NCBI GenBank assembly: GCA_016191115.1
Contig: JACPPG010000039.1
Span: 1 to 64,000 of the forward strand
Source: Planctomycetia bacterium
Lineage (GTDB): Bacteria; Planctomycetota; Planctomycetia; Pirellulales; JACPPG01
DNA length: 64,000 nt
Direction of reading: 5' to 3'
The notes beneath the pieces were generated by a model. It was given only the letters and a program-made list of their open reading frames with translations. It had not been told where the DNA came from and did no database searches. The position numbers and the translations under genes are program-made. Below are positions 54,619-62,488 of the stretch, in pieces (the stretch's first letter is position 1; each line of letters begins with the position of its first letter).

Positions 54619-55257
54619 ATGAAAGGGATCGGCCGATTCGTGAAGGCAACGCTCGTCGGCGGCGTTTTGTTCGTCGTGCCGCTGGTGGTCGCGCTGCTTC
54701 TGGTGCGTGAGGCCGTTCGGCTCGTGGCCCAAGTGCTGCAGCCGATCGCGAAACTGTTTCCCACCGACAAGTTCGCCGGCGTCCTGGTTGTCGACCTCCT
54801 CGCCCTGGCGGTGCTGGTGGCCGTGTGCTTTCTCGCCGGGCTCGTCGTCGCGACCCGGCCAGGCCGCGCCGTCAGTGGCCGCCTCGAGCACTTGATACTC
54901 AAACGTGTCCCGGGATTCACCTTGATCAAGGGAATTGCCCGCGCCGTCGTCGGCCTTGAATCCGACGATGCGGAGTTGGCCGTGGCCATGATCCGCTTTG
55001 ACGATGCCTGGGTGCTCGGCTATCTGATCGAGCGAAACGCGGGCGGCCTCGTCACGGTCTTCGTCCCCAGTGCCCCCACGCCCGCCGTCGGCTCCATCTA
55101 CTTCATGGAAGCGAGTCGCGTGCAACTACTCAACATCCCCGTCGTGAGCGCCGTTCGCTGCGTGATGGGGCTCGGTGTCGGATCGCGCGACTTGCTGGCG
55201 GCAGCCGCCGCGCGAGAAGGGCCGCCCCCGTCAGGTTCGCATACCGCGCCGGCATAG
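54619..55257 (+). CDS. DUF502 family membrane protein
   Basis: A 212-residue inner-membrane protein. Two hydrophobic hairpin segments lie at about residues 10-30 and 55-78. LILKRVPGFTLIKGIARAVV and VTVFVPSAPTPAVGSIYFME are characteristic of DUF502 proteins, whose function is not well known. ATG 54619 is preceded by GGGGAGGA at ideal distance, and the open frame upstream is ignored. It shares a divergent region with the metallopeptidase-like lipoprotein. Confidence 0.85.
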   Translation: MKGIGRFVKATLVGGVLFVVPLVVALLLVREAVRLVAQVLQPIAKLFPTDKFAGVLVVDLLALAVLVAVCFLAGLVVATRPGRAVSGRLEHLILKRVPGFTLIKGIARAVVGLESDDAELAVAMIRFDDAWVLGYLIERNAGGLVTVFVPSAPTPAVGSIYFMEASRVQLLNIPVVSAVRCVMGLGVGSRDLLAAAAAREGPPPSGSHTAPA

Positions 55258-55620
55258 ATGCCTGATTCCGCGTCATCGACGCACATGCGCGCTCCACGGC
55301 ACAGCCGCTCTGGGGCCGTTCCCACTGGCCCGAAGCGCCAGCGAGGGACACATCGAAGAGAGACTAGCCAGCGAGCACACCGAGGGCACCGAGGACAAGA
55401 GAGTGAAGAGGCCGCGTCGCCGTTTCATCATTCGGATTTCAGGTTTCGGACTTCTCTAGCCAGGCATTCAGGCTTCGACATTCGTGATCCCCGCCCCTCG
55501 ATTTGTCGACGTCGGGAGACGACATCCCTAGCGCTATTTTACCCCTCTGGTCCAGGGTACACTTGTCATTGGCGGCATCACTTCGCCGCCACACCGGCGA
55601 CGCAAACACAGGGGTCGCGC
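55258..55620. other. 363-bp intergenic region with repeat fragments
   Basis: No gene seen. It contains an inverted copy of the GCCCGAAGCGCCAGCGAGGGA repeat (55327-55348, related to 2109-2171) and half of the GAATGTCGAA family (right-arm part, near 55430-55485, ending CTTCGACATTCGTGATC). The remainder presumably carries the promoter of the solute-binding lipoprotein gene, but no good boxes were found. Confidence 0.5.
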
Positions 55621-56691
55621 ATGAAGGCCGCACTGATAAGGCTCATCGCCATTGCGCTCGCGGCCGCGGGCGCGGCGGCTGGTTGCACATCCCGTACGGC
55701 CGGACCCGAGGTCGTCGCCTATGCCGCGCTCGATCGCGAGTTCTCGGAGCCGGTGTTCAACGAGTTCAAACAGGAAACCGGCATCACGGTCCTCGCCAAA
55801 TACGACACCGAGTCGACGAAAACCGTCGGTCTCGCTACCGCGATCATGGAAGAAGCCGCTCGCCCCCGCTGCGACGTCTTCTGGAACAACGAAATCCTCA
55901 ATACGCTGCGGCTGGAGAAGCGCGGGCTGCTCGAGCCGTACGAGTCGCCCGCCGACAAGGACTTTCCCGCCATGTATCGTTCGCCGCGGGCGACGTGGCA
56001 CGCGTTCGCCGCCCGGGCGAGGGTACTGATCGTCAACACCGAGGAGCTCAAGGACGAGAAGCTCCCCAATTCGGTCCGCGACCTGGCCGACGGGCACTGG
56101 AAGGGGCGCGCCGGACTGGCCAAGCCGCTCTTTGGAACGACCGCCACACACGCCGCCTGCCTGTTCGCCTACTGGGGCGCCGACGAAGCCCGGCAGTTCT
56201 TCCGCGAGATCAAGGACAACGGCGTCCACATCATGGCCGGCAACAGCCACGTCGCGCGGGCGGTCGCATCGGGGCAGTTGGCGTTCGGGCTGACTGACAC
56301 CGACGACGCCATCGCCGAGCTGGACAAGGCAATGCCCGTGGCCATCATTTATCCGGACCAGGCCGAAGAGCAGATGGGCACGCTGTTCATCCCCAACACG
56401 GTGTCGATCATCAAGGGGTGTCCGCACCAGGTCGCGGCACGGCGGCTGGTGGATTTTGTCCTGGACCCCTCGATCGAGGCGCAGCTTGCCGCCGGCGCCA
56501 GCGCGCAGATTCCGCTCGGCTCAAAGGCCGAGACGCAGTCGCGATTGAAAATACCCTCGGGAGTCCGCCACATGCAGGTCGACTTCGACGCGGCGGCCGA
56601 CATTTGGGACGCGGCCGCCAAATTCCTGAGCGAGGAGTTCACCGGCGGCCAATTCAATTCGCCTCACGCCGCGGGCGCGAGCTCCGGCTAA
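55621..56691 (+). CDS. Extracellular solute-binding lipoprotein (iron(III)/ABC type)
   Basis: A 356-residue periplasmic binding protein. Lipobox LAAAGAAAGC puts the lipid on Cys22. VVAYAALDREFSEPVFNEFK begins the mature domain, and DVFWNNEILNTLRLEKRGLL and YWGADEARQFFREIKDNGVH, as well as ASGQLAFGLTDTDDA, are typical of the group 1 family that binds Fe3+ or organic anions (AfuA/FutA-like). No permease or ATPase gene is adjacent, so its transporter must be encoded elsewhere or it acts differently. The start ATG was preferred over the long upstream open frame. Confidence 0.8.
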   Translation: MKAALIRLIAIALAAAGAAAGCTSRTAGPEVVAYAALDREFSEPVFNEFKQETGITVLAKYDTESTKTVGLATAIMEEAARPRCDVFWNNEILNTLRLEKRGLLEPYESPADKDFPAMYRSPRATWHAFAARARVLIVNTEELKDEKLPNSVRDLADGHWKGRAGLAKPLFGTTATHAACLFAYWGADEARQFFREIKDNGVHIMAGNSHVARAVASGQLAFGLTDTDDAIAELDKAMPVAIIYPDQAEEQMGTLFIPNTVSIIKGCPHQVAARRLVDFVLDPSIEAQLAAGASAQIPLGSKAETQSRLKIPSGVRHMQVDFDAAADIWDAAAKFLSEEFTGGQFNSPHAAGASSG

Positions 56692-56714
56692 TCGCTAGTC
56701 GCTAATTGCTAGTC
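56687..56714 (+). repeat. Four tandem 7-bp repeats (GCTAATC/GCTAGTC)
   Basis: GCTAATC, GCTAGTC, GCTAATT and GCTAGTC follow one another without gaps. The first overlaps the stop codon of the binding-protein gene; the last ends nine bases before the pterin dehydratase start. Confidence 0.6.
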
Positions 56715-56723
56715 GCTTCCCCC

Positions 56724-57065
56724 ATGGTTGAAGATCACATCCTCACCGAGCAAGAGCTGCAAGCCGCGCTGGCCGGGTTGCCGGGGTGGGAGGTCCGCGA
56801 CGGGTGGCTGCGGCGCACGTACCACACGCCCGGTTGGACGCACACGATGCTCTTGGCCAACACGATTGCCTACCTGGCCGAGGCCGCCTGGCACCACCCG
56901 GACCTGTCGCTGGGCTACGCCCAGGTGACCGTGAAGCTACAAACGCACCGCGTGCGCTCGATCACCGATAGCGACGTGGAACTGGCCACGCGGATCGACG
57001 AGGTCGTGCTATGGAAGCCCGCGGGGGGCGCGCTGGGTGGTTTTCCCAAGAAGTGGATCCACTGA
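56724..57065 (+). CDS. 4a-hydroxytetrahydrobiopterin dehydratase (PCD/DCoH)
   Basis: A 113-residue enzyme that dehydrates 4a-hydroxytetrahydropterin. The active site is in YLAEAAWHHPDLSLGYAQVT, with His57, His58 and Pro59, and KLQTHRVRSITDSD provides the usual third His and Asp region. Length matches the family. No aromatic amino acid hydroxylase is adjacent; the protein may have another role in planctomycetes. ATG 56724 is used, with only a weak ribosome site among repeat units. Confidence 0.9.
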   Translation: MVEDHILTEQELQAALAGLPGWEVRDGWLRRTYHTPGWTHTMLLANTIAYLAEAAWHHPDLSLGYAQVTVKLQTHRVRSITDSDVELATRIDEVVLWKPAGGALGGFPKKWIH

Positions 57066-57164
57066 GGAAGTGGCGGTAGGCAGCCGGCAGTAGGCAGTAA
57101 CAAGGGTGGAGACTAGGGTTGGAGTTAGGGGCTTCTGCCATCCTTCTCGGAGAGTTGTTGGTCA

Positions 57165-58967
57165 ATGAATCCAAAATGCCGCCGGCGGTTCGTCATCGGA
57201 TCGGGAGTGGTGGCGCTCGTCCTCGTAGCCGGCACTTGCTCTGCGGCGGCTGAGACGACGGCGGGCGAGCGGCTGGCTGCGCTCTTCGCCGATAGTTGGG
57301 AATTCACGCTCCGCGAGGACCCGCTCTTTGCCACCAGCTTTGGCGACAGCCGATACGACGACCGGCTGCCGCGCGAGACGCTGGCCGATCAGCGCCGCCG
57401 CCTGGAGGCGGACCGGGGCTTTCTCGGGCGGCTCGAGCAAATTCCGCGCGATGAGCTCTCGCCCGCCGAGCGGATCAACTACGACATCTTCGCCCGCCTC
57501 AAGCGCGATGCGATAGCCGAGGCCGACTTCCAGGGCTACCTGACGCCGATCACGAATCGCTCGGGCTTTCACATCTCGTTCCCCGAGCTGCCGGTGGACG
57601 TGCCGCTTTCGACGCTCCGCGACTACGAGAACTACATCGCCCGGCTGGCCGCGTTCGGCCAATACGTCGACGATCACATCGAGCTACTGCGGGAGGGGAT
57701 CAAGCAGGGCGTAACGCAGCCTGCCGTGGTGCTTTTGGACGTCGACAAGTCCCTGAGGCCGCACATCGTCGACGATCCGGCCGCGAGTCTGCTCTACAAA
57801 CCGTTCGAGCGATTTCCGGACGCGGTGCCCGAGGGCGAGCGGGCGCGGCTCACAGGGCAGGGCAAGAAGGCGATTGCCGCGAGCGTCGTCTCGGGCTACC
57901 GCAAGCTGCTGGCCTTCCTGACCAACGAGTACCTGCCGGCGTGTCGCGAGCAGGTCGGCGCAAGCGCCCTGCCGCGCGGGCGCGACTTCTACCGCTATCG
58001 CGTCCACCACTTCACCACGCTCGACATCGATCCGCAGCAGGTGCACGACATCGGGCAATCCGAGGTGCGGCGGATCAAGGCCGAGATGGAGGCCCTGATC
58101 AAGCGGGTCGGCTTTCAGGGGGACTTTCCGGCGTTTATCGAGATGCTGCGGACCGACCCGCGGTTCTACGCCGACACGCCCGAGCAATTGCTGAAAGAGG
58201 TCAGCCTGGTGCTCAAACGGATGGACGGCGAGCTGCCGAAACTGTTTGGCAAGCTGCCGCGGATGTCGTACGGCATCCGCGAGGTGCCGGACTTCGTGGC
58301 CCCGCGCACGACCACGGCGTACTACAGCCCGCCGTCGGGCGACGGTCGCCGGGCCGGCTTCTATTATGTGAACACGTACAACTTGAAGAGCCGGCCGCTG
58401 TTCGAGATCGAGGCGCTGTCGCTGCACGAGGCGGTGCCGGGCCATCACCTGCAAATCGCCATCGCCCAGGAACTCGATAGCCAGCCGCCGTTCCGCCGGT
58501 TCGCGGGCTTTACGGCGTTCGTCGAAGGATGGGGCCTGTACGCCGAGCGGCTGGGGCTGGAGGTCGGTTTCTACAAGGACCCGTACCGCGACTTCGGCCG
58601 GCTCAGCTACGAGATGTGGCGGGCCTGCCGGTTGGTCGTTGATACCGGCATGCACTACCTGGGCTGGACGCGGCAGCAGGCGATCCAATTCATGGCCGAC
58701 AACACGGCCCTGTCGCTGCACAACATCACGGCCGAGGTGGACCGTTACATCTCCTGGCCGGGCCAGGCCACGGCGTACAAGATGGGCGAGCTGAAGATCC
58801 GCGAGCTACGCCGGCTGGCCGAAGAGCGGCTCAAGCACCGTTTCGACGTCCGGGCGTTCCACGACGTGGTCCTGGGCAGCGGCGCGCTGCCGCTCGACGT
58901 GCTGGAAGCGAATGTCCGGGTCTGGCTGGACGGGCAGATGCCAACGCAACCGGCGTCCGGCGAATAA
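57165..58967 (+). CDS. DUF885 family peptidase-like protein
   Basis: A 600-residue predicted exported protein. A signal peptide ends near AGTCSAAAE. The zinc-peptidase-like motif LHEAVPGHHLQIA (His421, Glu422, His427-His428) is diagnostic for DUF885 proteins. EFTLREDPLFATSFGD, RFAGFTAFVEGWGLYAERLG and RQQAIQFMADNTALS are further conserved blocks. The family is thought to be metallopeptidases but biochemistry is sparse. It stands alone. Confidence 0.88.
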   Translation: MNPKCRRRFVIGSGVVALVLVAGTCSAAAETTAGERLAALFADSWEFTLREDPLFATSFGDSRYDDRLPRETLADQRRRLEADRGFLGRLEQIPRDELSPAERINYDIFARLKRDAIAEADFQGYLTPITNRSGFHISFPELPVDVPLSTLRDYENYIARLAAFGQYVDDHIELLREGIKQGVTQPAVVLLDVDKSLRPHIVDDPAASLLYKPFERFPDAVPEGERARLTGQGKKAIAASVVSGYRKLLAFLTNEYLPACREQVGASALPRGRDFYRYRVHHFTTLDIDPQQVHDIGQSEVRRIKAEMEALIKRVGFQGDFPAFIEMLRTDPRFYADTPEQLLKEVSLVLKRMDGELPKLFGKLPRMSYGIREVPDFVAPRTTTAYYSPPSGDGRRAGFYYVNTYNLKSRPLFEIEALSLHEAVPGHHLQIAIAQELDSQPPFRRFAGFTAFVEGWGLYAERLGLEVGFYKDPYRDFGRLSYEMWRACRLVVDTGMHYLGWTRQQAIQFMADNTALSLHNITAEVDRYISWPGQATAYKMGELKIRELRRLAEERLKHRFDVRAFHDVVLGSGALPLDVLEANVRVWLDGQMPTQPASGE

Positions 58968-59177
58968 AATAGTGCGATGCAGCCACAAAAATCGCGCGTC
59001 CACGCGCTTGGCGAAGCCCAGGGGCAACCCCTGGGAGGTCGTACGGTGATCTTGATACCGCCACTCCTTCCAAAAACCATTGCAATTCCGCTTAACAAGC
59101 CGTAAGATACGCCGTGTGGCGGTGTGTTTCCCTGCGCCCATCTCTAACTTTCCGCCATTCTCGAAGGGTGACGAGCT

Positions 59178-61067
59178 ATGAAATCTCTGCTGCGCTGCGC
59201 TATCGCGCTTGTTCTGGCGTTGTCCATGGGCATGCATCGCACGGCGCCGGCCGTCGAGAATGCGAGCTCGGTCGGCAAGAAGGTCGACGCGCTCTCGCTT
59301 TCCGACTTCCGCGGCAAGGCGCACAAGCTCGACGACTACCGAGACGCGAAGCTGGTGGTGCTGGCTTTCGTCGGCGTCGAGTGCCCGCTGTGCAAGCTGT
59401 ACGGCCCGCGCTTGGCCGACATGGCCAAGGAATATGGTCCCAAGGGCGTGACGTTCCTGGGGATCGATGCCAATCGCCAGGACTCCCTGGCGGAGTTGAG
59501 CGCGTACGCCCGCGTACACGGCATCGAGTTCCCGCTATTGAAGGACCTGAACAACGCGATCGCCGACTCGATCGGCGCGCAGCGGACGCCCGAGGTGTTC
59601 GTGCTCGATTCAAACCGCGTGGTCCGCTATCAGGGCCGGATCGACGACCAGTACGGTTTCCAGTCGGGCACCGGATACGCGCGGCCCAAGATGACCCGCG
59701 GCGACCTGGCCGAGGCGCTCGATGAGCTGCTGGCCGGCAAGGACGTCAGCCAGCCCAAGGTCGAGTCGGCCGGCTGCCTGATCGGCCGCGTCAAGCCGGT
59801 CGACGAGAAGAGCAAGGTGACGTACTCGAACCAGATCGCGCGGCTGTTCCAGGACCGCTGCGTCGAGTGTCACAGGCCTGGGCAGATCGGCCCGTTCTCA
59901 ATGACCAGTTACGATGAGTCGGTGGGCTGGGCCGACATGATCGCCGAAGTGATCCGCGATTCTCGTATGCCTCCCTGGCACGCCGATCCGCAGTTCGGCC
60001 AGTTCGCCAACAATATCAGCCTGTCGAAGGACGAGAAGCAGTTGATCTACGACTGGGTGGCCGCCGGCGCGCCGCAGGGCGATCCCAAGGACATGCCTGA
60101 GCCGCGCAAGTATGCCAGCAACCTGCTCATGCCGATGGAACCGGACCTGATCATCCCCATGGCCGACGAACCGTTCGACGTGCCGGCCGAGGGGACCGTC
60201 GAGTACAAGTACTTCCGCGTCAATCCGGGCTTCAAGGAAGACAAGTGGGTGAAGGTGGCCGAGTGCATTCCGGATAATCGCGCGGTAGTGCACCACATTA
60301 TCGTCTTCCTCAAGCCGCCCGAGGGGACCCCGCGCGACGTCGCGGCCTTCGGCCACCTGACCGGTTACGCGCCCGGCACCCGGCCGCACGTGCTGCCCGA
60401 GGGGTTCGCGAAATTCGTCCCGGCCGGCTCCGAGCTAGTGTTCCAGTTGCACTACACGCCCAACGGCTCGCCGCAGAAGGATTGCAGCTCCGTGGCGATC
60501 AAGTTCGAGGACGCAAAGAACGTGAAGTATCGCGTGGCGACGATCGGCGCCTCGAACGGCGGCTTCGCGATCCCGCCGCACGACGACAATTACAAGGTCG
60601 AATCGCAACAGCAGTTCAATCGCGACATCCTCCTGATGTCGCTGTTCCCGCACATGCACCTGCGCGGCAAATCGTTCCACTACGAGGCGATTTACCCCGA
60701 CGGCAGCAAAGAAACGTTGATGAACATGCCTCGCTACGACTTCAACTGGCAGAACAGCTATATCTTCCAGGACATGAAGACGCTGCCCAAGGGGACCACG
60801 CTGCACTGCACGGCGCACTTCGACAACTCGGAGAACAATCTGGCCAACCCGAATCCGAACGAGACGGTGCGGTGGGGCGACCAGACGTGGGAAGAGATGA
60901 TGATCGGCTGGTACGACATGGCCGTCCCGGTCGAGGCCTCGCTGGCCGAGGCCGTGCCATCGCGGCTCGAGCGGCGCGAGCGCGGCCGCGGGCAGGAGCG
61001 TCGCAGCGGCGCGCCGGCGAATCGCGAGGCAGCCGGCGCCGCCGAAAGCGACGGCGACGCCGAATAG
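59178..61067 (+). CDS. Redoxin-cytochrome-copper monooxygenase-like fusion protein
   Basis: A 629-residue exported protein. A signal peptide (LLRCAIALVLALSMGMHRTA) is followed by a thioredoxin/redoxin domain with VECPLCKLYGPR (Cys69, Cys72). Then come a cytochrome-type heme site FQDRCVECHRPGQ (Cys228, Cys231, His232), and a C-terminal region with LHYTPNGSPQ, LFPHMHLRGKSFHYE and TLHCTAHFDNSENNLANPNP that resembles type II copper monooxygenases (PHM/DBM-like). The C-terminus is low-complexity, rich in Arg, Ala and Glu. It probably transfers electrons between domains in the periplasm; the substrate is unknown. Confidence 0.85.
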   Translation: MKSLLRCAIALVLALSMGMHRTAPAVENASSVGKKVDALSLSDFRGKAHKLDDYRDAKLVVLAFVGVECPLCKLYGPRLADMAKEYGPKGVTFLGIDANRQDSLAELSAYARVHGIEFPLLKDLNNAIADSIGAQRTPEVFVLDSNRVVRYQGRIDDQYGFQSGTGYARPKMTRGDLAEALDELLAGKDVSQPKVESAGCLIGRVKPVDEKSKVTYSNQIARLFQDRCVECHRPGQIGPFSMTSYDESVGWADMIAEVIRDSRMPPWHADPQFGQFANNISLSKDEKQLIYDWVAAGAPQGDPKDMPEPRKYASNLLMPMEPDLIIPMADEPFDVPAEGTVEYKYFRVNPGFKEDKWVKVAECIPDNRAVVHHIIVFLKPPEGTPRDVAAFGHLTGYAPGTRPHVLPEGFAKFVPAGSELVFQLHYTPNGSPQKDCSSVAIKFEDAKNVKYRVATIGASNGGFAIPPHDDNYKVESQQQFNRDILLMSLFPHMHLRGKSFHYEAIYPDGSKETLMNMPRYDFNWQNSYIFQDMKTLPKGTTLHCTAHFDNSENNLANPNPNETVRWGDQTWEEMMIGWYDMAVPVEASLAEAVPSRLERRERGRGQERRSGAPANREAAGAAESDGDAE

Positions 61068-61114
61068 CCGCCCGGGGCTCGATCGCTTTACGAATTCGAC
61101 ATGGAAATGACTAG

Positions 61115-61155
61115 AACCCCTCTCCGCGTTCCGGCGCGAAGAGGGGTTTTATTTT
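61115..61155 (+). terminator. Strong intrinsic terminator
   Basis: AACCCCTCTCCGCG pairs with CGCGAAGAGGGGTT around TTCCGG, followed by TTATTTT. It begins 48 bases after the redoxin-fusion stop codon and is the best terminator in the window. Confidence 0.85.
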
Positions 61156-61160
61156 GACGC

Positions 61161-61239
61161 AAATGACGAATGATGAATGCGGAATGATGAATGGAAGATA
61201 AACACCGGAACGTGTTTCCCCATTCATCATTCATCATTT
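61161..61239. repeat. GAATGATGAATG inverted repeat
   Basis: GGAATGATGAATGG (61181-61194) faces CCATTCATCATTC (61220-61232) around a loop with its own AACACCGGAACGTGTT palindrome. An extra GAATGATGAATG lies just upstream. The GAATGA core resembles the ends of the GAATGTCGAA/GAATGACGAA families. It is followed by CCCC-rich sequence just before the GNAT gene. Confidence 0.6.
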
Positions 61240-61261
61240 CCCCAAACCCCAACCCCTACTC

Positions 61262-62320
61262 GTGATTGAAACGCGCACCTACGAGGGAGGTCCCGATGAG
61301 CTGGCCGCGTTCGCCTCGCGCGTCTGGCATGGCACGTACGCCGGCAAGATGATGCTCCCCTTGTGGGACGCCCGTTATTTCGACTGGCAGCTTTTGAGCG
61401 ACCGGCCTGGCGGGCGCGACTTCCTGGTCACGGCCTACGACGGCACGAAGCTGGTCGGGTCGCTCTTGGGCGAGAAGTTCCGCTTCCGTCTGCACGACCG
61501 GGAGTTCGACGCCACGATGGGGAGCTGGCTCACGGTCGATCCAGAGTATCGACGGCAGGGCGTCGGCAAGCTTTTGTTCGAGGAGCAGCAGCGCCGCCAC
61601 CAGGCGCACGACGCCAAGTTCAACCTGGGCTACGGGTACACCGGCTCGCGGCTGAGCATGGGCCCGAAGTTCTGGGCCACGTTCCCGGCGAACACGGTCG
61701 TACTGGGGCACGTGGGCTTTTGGGCCCGCATGCTCGACCCGGCCACTGTCTCGCAGTGGGACCTGTCGCGGCGCGACCGCATTGGCTCGCGCATCCTGGG
61801 CCTTTTCCAGAACCACCACCCGCAGCCGCGCGACCCGGCGGCCTACCGCCCCTATCGGCCCGACGACTTGCCAGGCTGCCTGGAGCTTTCCCATCGGCTT
61901 CTGGACCGTGTCGATCTGGGCTACGTGTGGAGCGGCGAGAGGCTGGCGCACCAGTTGTCGTGGGGCGACATGCCGCGGACGCTCGTGGCCGAGCGCGGCG
62001 GCCGCGTGGCCGGCTTTGTGAACTGGTACCGCCTCAACTTCCTGGGCCGCTTTCCTATCCCCGCGGCGATGGTCGACTTGATGGCCTTCGGCTCGCTTTC
62101 GCTTTACGAGAGCAAGGAACTATTGCGCGCCGCTCTGGACCGGATGAAGGCCGAAGGGGTGAAGCTGGCCCTGGCCCTGCGGATCGCCAGCTACCCGTTC
62201 TGGCCGCTGGCGCAGACGGGGTGGATCGCGATCCCGCGGGAGTTCAGCCTGATCTGCGTGCGGATGGACCCGACGTTCTCGCTCGACGGCGCGCGCCGCA
62301 TGCATCTGCACTGGCGGTGA
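61262..62320 (+). CDS. GNAT-family N-acetyltransferase
   Basis: A 352-residue protein with an N-terminal GNAT domain. The acetyl-CoA-binding loop is seen in GSWLTVDPEYRRQGVGKLLF (about residues 82-101, R/Q-x-x-G-x-G/A pattern). The C-terminal half, with QLSWGDMPRTLVAERGGRVA, resembles a second GNAT-like domain. The start is GTG 61262, with C-rich DNA and no strong ribosome site upstream. The substrate is unknown. Confidence 0.8.
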   Translation: MIETRTYEGGPDELAAFASRVWHGTYAGKMMLPLWDARYFDWQLLSDRPGGRDFLVTAYDGTKLVGSLLGEKFRFRLHDREFDATMGSWLTVDPEYRRQGVGKLLFEEQQRRHQAHDAKFNLGYGYTGSRLSMGPKFWATFPANTVVLGHVGFWARMLDPATVSQWDLSRRDRIGSRILGLFQNHHPQPRDPAAYRPYRPDDLPGCLELSHRLLDRVDLGYVWSGERLAHQLSWGDMPRTLVAERGGRVAGFVNWYRLNFLGRFPIPAAMVDLMAFGSLSLYESKELLRAALDRMKAEGVKLALALRIASYPFWPLAQTGWIAIPREFSLICVRMDPTFSLDGARRMHLHWR

Positions 62321-62488
62321 AGGGGCATTTCGCGTCTCAGGCGAATACTATGGCGATGTTTGTGCACTTGACTGCGGAGTCACGCTTGGCGCGGGCGGTG
62401 CAGTTTGCGCGAGCGTCGCTCTTCGATCCGCAAGCATCCGCGCAGATCCGCGGCCGCTCCTACGGTCCACTGGGCGCTGCCGGCTGCC

